A DNA stretch of 12,692 nt. Origin: JAYUDN01 sp043769645. Its GTDB lineage: Bacteria > Patescibacteriota > Gracilibacteria > BD1-5 > UBA2023. Numbering within the stretch: the first letter of the stretch is position 1; the number at the start of each line of letters is the position of its first letter. The translations under genes were made by a program, and so were the position numbers. The DNA lies in the NCBI GenBank assembly GCA_043769645.1, contig JAYVJC010000013.1:1-12692 (forward strand). Reading direction: 5' to 3'. The notes below the pieces were generated by a model. It saw nothing but the letters and a program-made list of their open reading frames with translations. It had not been told where the DNA came from and searched no databases. Positions 8,467 to 12,692 of the stretch are shown here, piece by piece.

Positions 8467-9459
8467 ATGACTCTCCAAACAGAAAATCAGTGAACGATGA
8501 GCATCATTGGTCTCGGTACTACCAAAACCCATGGTCCCTATATGAGTGATGAACTCCTTCAGAGTATGACACGTACCCTTGCTGATCATAAGAAGGTTGT
8601 CTGTATTTATAATCGTCGTGGTTCCGCACATTCCTATGTCTGCAATGAATGTGGTTATCAGGAAATGTGCCCTCATTGTTATATCAGCCTTTCCTATCAT
8701 ACGACTCCTACGAAGCGACTGATTTGTCACCAATGCAATTATATAGCTCCAATATATATAGAGTGCCCTAAGTGTTATGGAAATAGTATTACTCCTACTG
8801 GTATAGGTATACAAAAAATTGAACTCGCAATGAAAGCATTTTTTCCATCGAATACACTTGTTCGTATTGATTCAGATGCTAAAAAATCTGAAAATCTGAC
8901 GCTTCTCGATGAGCTTGATACCGCAGAAATTATTATTGGGACGCAGATGGTACTTACGACCTTTCATGAAGATATAGGTCTTATCGCCTTTCTCCTCATA
9001 GACAATGATCTTTCGATTCCTGAGTTTGACCGTGAGGAGAAGATTTATACTCAGATTGTTTACGCGCGGCGTATGGGAGTTCCTGTTCTTATACAGACGT
9101 ATGCTACAGATACTCCGTTTATCGAAACACTCCTTTCTGGAAACTATAAATCTTTTCTCTCTGAAACACTCCTACTCCGTGAGCGATTCCTCTATCCTCC
9201 TTATGGAGAATTTATCACCCTCTGGGTCCATCATCCTTCTAAGGATATGGTAAAAGATATTATCTATAAGCTCATCAATAAGATACAGACGATACAAACT
9301 CCTGATATTTTTTCTTCCTTTGATAAGGATATCTGGGAAAAGTATGCGTGAGAATGGAGACAAAAAATTATCCTCAAAGGGAAAGATCTGGAACCCATAA
9401 TGCAAAGCTTAAGAGTCGAGCTCCTCAAAAATCGACAGGTCTATATGGAACGGCATTAG
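8467..9459 (+). CDS. priA: PriA C-terminal half (primosomal protein N', truncated)
   Basis: PriA normally rebuilds the primosome at stalled forks and unwinds DNA. Only the C-terminal part is encoded: 330 codons from ATG 8467 to TAG 9457-9459, with TGAs at 8491 and 9349; ATG 8497 is an alternative start. Numbering from 8497, the sequence has NRRG (39-42), all eight zinc cysteines (49, 52, 58, 61, 77, 80, 90, 93), FPSNTLVRIDSD (116-127), IIIGTQMV (145-152), VLIQTY (197-202) and YPPYGEF (233-239). The 3' DNA-binding domain and the ATPase lobe with Walker A and DEAH box are missing: only 143 bases separate it from nrdR. The GRAGR-type motif VI is also shortened to YARRMGVP. It may be a helicase-dead scaffold or a decaying remnant; the long undisturbed frame and intact zinc ligands favour a protein still under selection. 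Confidence 0.82.
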
Positions 9460-9464
9460 ATGTA

Positions 9465-11021
9465 TTAAGCGTCTATCTCATCCTTCTTCATATAACTCCA
9501 GACGAGTACTCAAAGTATGAGAACTCCGAAAAGGATAAAGAATCATTTGTAGTCAAGAATCCCGAGGATAAGTCCTCCAAAAACGAGACCGACTACATTC
9601 GCTACATTTTGTAATATTTTCATAGGGCCAGCAGAAGCATTGGCATCTATTTCTTTCAGATCCATAGTTTTTGCATATATCTTATTGTAGTTATCAAGAA
9701 ACTGGTTAACCCCGAGAGACATCCCAGCTGAGTATCCGAGGCTATTCACGAGAGCACAGCTCAGTACCATAATAGCGCCGGCGTCACTAAATATTCACAT
9801 CGCGATGAGTGAAATTCCTGAAAGAAATAGGCCTGCCATTGCTACTGTTTTTACACCGATTTTTTCAGCAATAGTTCCTGCCATTTCTTGGAGCCCCATC
9901 GCTGGAAGTGCTATAAATGCAAGCAAAATATAGCTCCACCCTGGTTTTACATGATCGAGAAAGTCTATGAGAAAGGTGGATGCAAAAGTATCCCAAAATC
10001 CAAAGAGGAGTACTAGAGACATTGACCAATAGATGATCAAATATATCGGCATATGGAACATAATCCTCCAAATAGAACGAGCAGTTATCAGACTCTCTTG
10101 TATCAGTTCTCTCCATTCAAATGCAGCTATACTTTTTTGTTTGGGTTTGAGGAATACATACTTAGCACCAGCGATGACTGTCGGGAGGTCTACCCTTTTA
10201 ATTGTACTGACGAGGTATTGCTTAATATTTTCCTTATTTGATTTTTTGATAGCTACAGTAAAGGATTCTATATCTTTTGCCTCGATAGTCTCACTTGAGT
10301 TATCAAAAAACTTGAGAGTAAATGACATAAATCAAACTAATAAGAGTCAAAGAGTCATCACAGCAAAAGTAGGATTTATACTCAGTATCACTCCTGAGAG
10401 TATAAGTCCTACGAGTGATCCGAGGCCGTAGGTAATATTATTTCGAGCAAGTATTTTTGCATATTCGCTTGGGTTTGCGTTCGAAAGTATGTATCAAAAA
10501 GTAGAAATATCATTGATCTCTTTTGATAATCAATAGGCAAAAGAAGCAATAAGTATGAGTACCCAATTCAAGGCATTTCCGAAGAACCAGTCTTTTGAGT
10601 GAAGAAGTGCCTCTGAGCCCAAAGTCGGGATAATATTTCCAGCTGCACCAAAGATATTGTATATAAAATTAAAAAATATTGCTGTTGCCACGAGCTGAGC
10701 GATGGCAGCAATAACAAATAATTTTTTTGTTGAGTAGTATTTTTGTAAAATACCCACCGGAATATCGAGAATGACAGCTATAAAATTGGCAATTCCGAGA
10801 AATACTCCTACTAGTGCTACATTTTTGAGCTGAAATGTAAAAAAGAAGACCACCGAAAAATGGAATATCATCCATACGAACCCCTGAAAGGCATTCGTCA
10901 TATAAAAGTTTTTGAGTCTATAGCCATCGAGCGAGGTATTGGCAGATATAGTTATTACATTTTGATGTTCTGCACCCTCAGAAATAGATTCATCTGGTGG
11001 TATTGCTTCGGCAGTATTCAT
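9465..11021 (-). CDS. Major-facilitator-type membrane transporter
   Basis: Polytopic membrane protein of 518 residues, open when TGA is glycine (TGAs at 10530, 10494, 10347, 10332, 9795, 9543, 9510) and ending at TAA 9465-9467. About the first 40 residues are soluble; then come roughly a dozen hydrophobic segments such as GFVWMIFHFSVVFFFTF, VGVFLGIANFIAVILDIPVG and FAVMTLGLLLVGFM. DIPVGILQKYYSTKK sits where MFS proteins have the cytoplasmic loop 2-3 motif. A soluble charged loop (KFFDNSSETIEAKDIESF onward) separates the two halves, as in MFS carriers. The C-terminus is short and charged (MKKDEIDA). Substrate cannot be told. It lies 68 bases downstream of the SPOUT methyltransferase on the same strand and may share its transcript. 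Its stop is 5 bases from the priA stop on the opposite strand. Confidence 0.78.
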
Positions 11022-11089
11022 AAGAAAGTTTACTCTTTTATACTAGCATTTCTTTCTTTCTTTTACAAATCTTTTCGTCACTTTTTGGT

Positions 11090-11539
11090 TTACCTTTTGC
11101 GATACGCATACATAATAATACCTGCTGTAACCGAAACATTGAGTGAAACTTTTTTTCCGAGCATAGGAAGTTCGATAATAGCGTCCGATGCATCAAGAAC
11201 ACCTTGATCTATTCCCCCGATCTCATTTCCCATTATAACTGCGAGATTTTCTGGAACCTCAAATCGATCGTATAAAAAGGAATCCTTTCCAGTTTCTATA
11301 CTCACTATAGCATACTTTTCCTCTCGTAGTTTCTCAATGAGTTCGAAAATATCTACATAGTACTCCCACTTGACCCAAGATTCTGCTCCGAGTGCTGTCT
11401 TCGATATTTCTTTTCTCGGAGGAGTGGGAGTGAATCCACTGAGGTATATCATATCCCAACCTGCTCCATCTGCCGTACGAAAGACTGAACCAACATTGAG
11501 GAGGGATCGGATATTGTGGAGAATAATGACACGTTTCAT
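11090..11539 (-). CDS. SPOUT-family RNA 2'-O-methyltransferase (TrmH/SpoU type)
   Basis: S-adenosylmethionine-dependent methyltransferase for ribose 2'-O in tRNA or rRNA. At 149 residues it is the minimal catalytic domain without an RNA-binding extension. Three SPOUT motifs are intact: motif 1 NIRSLLNVGSVFRTADG (9-25, with the catalytic Arg region), motif 2 VIMGNEIGGID (101-111) and motif 3 LPMLGKKVSLNVSVTAG (124-140), which form the trefoil knot that binds the cofactor. The stop is TAA. It is the only gene in the window without a TGA codon, so it reads the same in either code. The exact target (TrmL-like wobble position, tRNA G18 or 23S rRNA) cannot be told from sequence. The ATG is preceded by the pyrimidine-rich CTCACTCCT, not a Shine-Dalgarno site. 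Confidence 0.92.
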   Translation of the reverse strand: MKRVIILHNIRSLLNVGSVFRTADGAGWDMIYLSGFTPTPPRKEISKTALGAESWVKWEYYVDIFELIEKLREEKYAIVSIETGKDSFLYDRFEVPENLAVIMGNEIGGIDQGVLDASDAIIELPMLGKKVSLNVSVTAGIIMYAYRKR

Positions 11540-11556
11540 AGGAGTGAGTATGATAG

Positions 11557-11580
11557 TTTTACAGTTTTACAGTTTGACAG
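11557..11580. repeat. Octamer array TTTTACAG, 3 copies
   Basis: TTTTACAG, TTTTACAG and TTTGACAG in tandem, immediately upstream of the SPOUT methyltransferase start. On the minus strand the unit contains CTGTAAA, close to the CTGTAAC heptamers inside mutY and to TTGTAAC at the right edge. Confidence 0.75.
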
Positions 11581-11652
11581 AAAAAGTGGAGGTGTTTTTT
11601 TATTTCGGAGTGAGTTGTCTCTCCTTGTTATCACACCGAATGCTGTGATATG

Positions 11653-11678
11653 AAAAAAGAAAGACCCGGTCGGGTCTT
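11653..11678 (-). terminator. Intrinsic terminator of the two-gene unit 11677-12448
   Basis: Perfect inverted repeat AAGACCCG/CGGGTCTT (11661-11678) followed on the minus strand by TCTTTTTTC. The upstream gene's TAA (11677-11679) overlaps the outer base pairs of the stem, so the coding region ends inside the terminator. Confidence 0.88.
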
Positions 11679-12054
11679 ATACTCATACGGTACGAGTCAT
11701 TTCTTTGATCTTTCTGAGTTTTTGCATCTGTTCATAAGCGACCGTCCCTTCGAGTTGTTCACGAGTAGATCGACGGTTTTCGGCCTTGATGACAGATTTC
11801 TCACGCTCACGGATCAGGGCTTCATCGAGGAGGGTATCGATCACTCGAAGTCCTTCGAGGAACTCTCGTGCGACCTGTTCTTCCACCTCTTCGCGAACCT
11901 CTATAAATCGGAGAAGGTAGATATTCCAATGATCGAGAATATGACGTTGTCGTTCGAAAGAGAGCGCACTAAAAATAACCACAATATTATGCTTCACTTC
12001 CTCAGGGAGAGGAGCACGTTCCAGAAGAGTCACGAGGCGAAAATTTTTCGTCAT
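11677..12054 (-). CDS. Small charged helical protein of unknown function
   Basis: 125 residues from ATG 12052-12054 to TAA 11677-11679, with one TGA (11683) read as glycine two codons before the stop, so the standard code would end it almost at the same place. I do not recognise a family. It is rich in Glu, Arg and Leu (for example EVREEVEEQVAREFLEGL and REREKSVIKAENRRSTREQL), with no signal peptide or membrane segment, and looks almost wholly alpha-helical with coiled-coil character. An upstream in-frame TTG at 12091-12093 would add 13 residues but overlap the preceding gene; the ATG leaves a 28-base gap and is preferred. It probably shares a transcript with the gene at 12083-12448 and is followed by a strong terminator. 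Confidence 0.7.
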
Positions 12055-12082
12055 AACAGGGACGGTGAAAGGGTAGTTGTGA

Positions 12083-12448
12083 TTAAGCTGCAATATCAGA
12101 AGCAGTCATGGTTTTAATTACTTTTGGAGTCATTCTCGCTACTACTTTTGCTTCTCTATTCGGTATTGCTAATGCCACGACATTATTAATATAAGGCATA
12201 TTATCAGGACTACTTTGTTGTACTAATTTACAACGATCTAGTCTTCTTCCTATTTCATCTCGAAAGTAAGGATCATTAGCCGCCGTTTCAGAAGCTAAGA
12301 ATCAATTAAATTTTGCTAATACACTTGCATCTAATCATGTGTTTCCAGGAGTGTAAGAAACTCAATTTAATAATACATTAATATTATCAGGTTTTTCTCT
12401 CATTGCAAGAGATATATCTCTAGGTTCACGATAATTTGCATTATTCAT
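12083..12448 (-). CDS. Unknown 121-residue protein with atypical codon use
   Basis: Open from ATG 12446-12448 to TAA 12083-12085 if TGA is glycine (12362, 12335, 12302); the standard code hides it completely. The family is not recognised. The protein is soluble, Asn-rich near the N-terminus (MNNANYREPRDISLAMREKP), with no transmembrane segment and a single cysteine (residue 73). Codon use differs from its neighbours: 7 of 9 leucines are TTA and 6 of 9 arginines are AGA, whereas the other genes mostly use CTC/CTT and CGA. This may mean recent arrival or different expression. It has the best promoter in the window and is followed by the gene at 11677-12054 after 28 bases. Confidence 0.72.
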
Positions 12449-12473
12449 ATAGACAAATGGTTATTTTCTATGG

Positions 12474-12502
12474 ATTATAACAGATTATACCCATAAAAGC
12501 AA
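12474..12502 (-). promoter_or_regulatory. Promoter of the unit 12448-11677
   Basis: On the minus strand TTGCTT (12502-12497), a 17-base spacer and TATAAT (12479-12474). The start would leave a leader of about 18 bases with no Shine-Dalgarno site. A second TATAAT at 12489-12484 lies in the spacer. Confidence 0.6.
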
Positions 12503-12650
12503 AAAAATATTTTCACTTTTGTACGCAGATTGATTGAAAAGGCAAATTATTTTTCTTCTTTTCCTTCATTTTCGTTACTAGAGATAAAATGAAATCGTTT
12601 CTAATAATGGAAAATATGTTTGACCACCTGGATTTTCCTATAATGAATTC

Positions 12651-12692
12651 TTGTAACTTGTAACTTGTAACTTGTAACTTGTAACTTGTAAC
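12651..12692. repeat. Heptamer tandem array TTGTAAC, 6 copies
   Basis: Six perfect copies of TTGTAAC run to the right edge of the window and probably beyond. The unit differs by one base from the CTGTAAC form (minus strand) of the array inside mutY. Like the array at the left edge, it places a TAA in all three frames of the plus strand every 21 bases. Confidence 0.95.

Noticed and set aside
8360..8748. Overlapping plus frame, open with TGA as Gly, starting MPMLSTSERF
   Set aside because: Most of it is a shadow of priA in another frame; the unique part shows no PriA or other motif.
10033..10431. Plus-strand open frame of 132 codons
   Set aside because: Shadow on the opposite strand of the MFS transporter gene.
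12520..12663. 24-codon plus ORF at 12589-12663 and a minus fragment starting ENPGGQTYFPLL
   Set aside because: Both are short; the first ends in the heptamer array and the second lies between two TAG stops with no start. They may be relics or the edge of a broken gene, but nothing supports a call.

Overview
The window most likely comes from a candidate-phyla-radiation bacterium of the Gracilibacteria/Absconditabacteria (BD1-5/SR1) group, which reads UGA as glycine (translation table 25). In the standard code almost every gene here looks shattered. When TGA is read as Gly and only TAA/TAG stop, eight clean genes appear, carrying about 50 in-frame TGA codons. Several TGAs sit exactly where the protein family has an invariant glycine: the glycine after the second Cys pair of the NrdR zinc ribbon, the helix-hairpin-helix glycine of MutY, and the R-G-D glycine of the alpha-2-macroglobulin. 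Lineage is inferred from the code and gene families; no rRNA is present to confirm it.

Layout. (1) 1-75: a tandem heptamer array at the left edge, which supplies the stop codon of the first gene. (2) 54-1376, minus: mutY, an adenine glycosylase that lacks the iron-sulfur cysteines and has two in-frame stretches made of short tandem repeats and dispersed-repeat DNA. (3) 1377-1671: divergent promoter region with a doubtful 29-codon basic micro-ORF. (4) 1672-7524, plus: a giant 1950-residue alpha-2-macroglobulin with an intact CxEQ thioester motif. (5) 7525-7876: intergenic region with an orphan minus-facing terminator and the nrdR promoter. (6) 7877-8323, plus: nrdR. (7) 8467-9459, plus: a PriA that keeps the zinc-binding and C-terminal part but lacks the N-terminal ATPase half. 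(8) 9465-11021, minus: an MFS-type membrane transporter, convergent with priA with only 5 bases between the stops; upstream on the same strand is a SPOUT (TrmH-type) RNA methyltransferase (11090-11539). (9) 11677-12448, minus: two small unknown genes, probably one transcript, ending in a strong intrinsic terminator. (10) 12651-12692: a TTGTAAC heptamer array at the right edge.

The genes do not form one pathway. They cover genome maintenance (mutY, priA), dNTP-synthesis control (nrdR), RNA modification (SPOUT), transport (MFS) and envelope defence (alpha-2-macroglobulin). The main features of interest are the recoded UGA, the penetration of short tandem repeats into a repair gene, the reduced PriA, the large protease-trap protein in a reduced genome, and the absence of Shine-Dalgarno sites at all gene starts. 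Both edges lie in heptamer arrays, so the window may be a whole contig broken at repeats.
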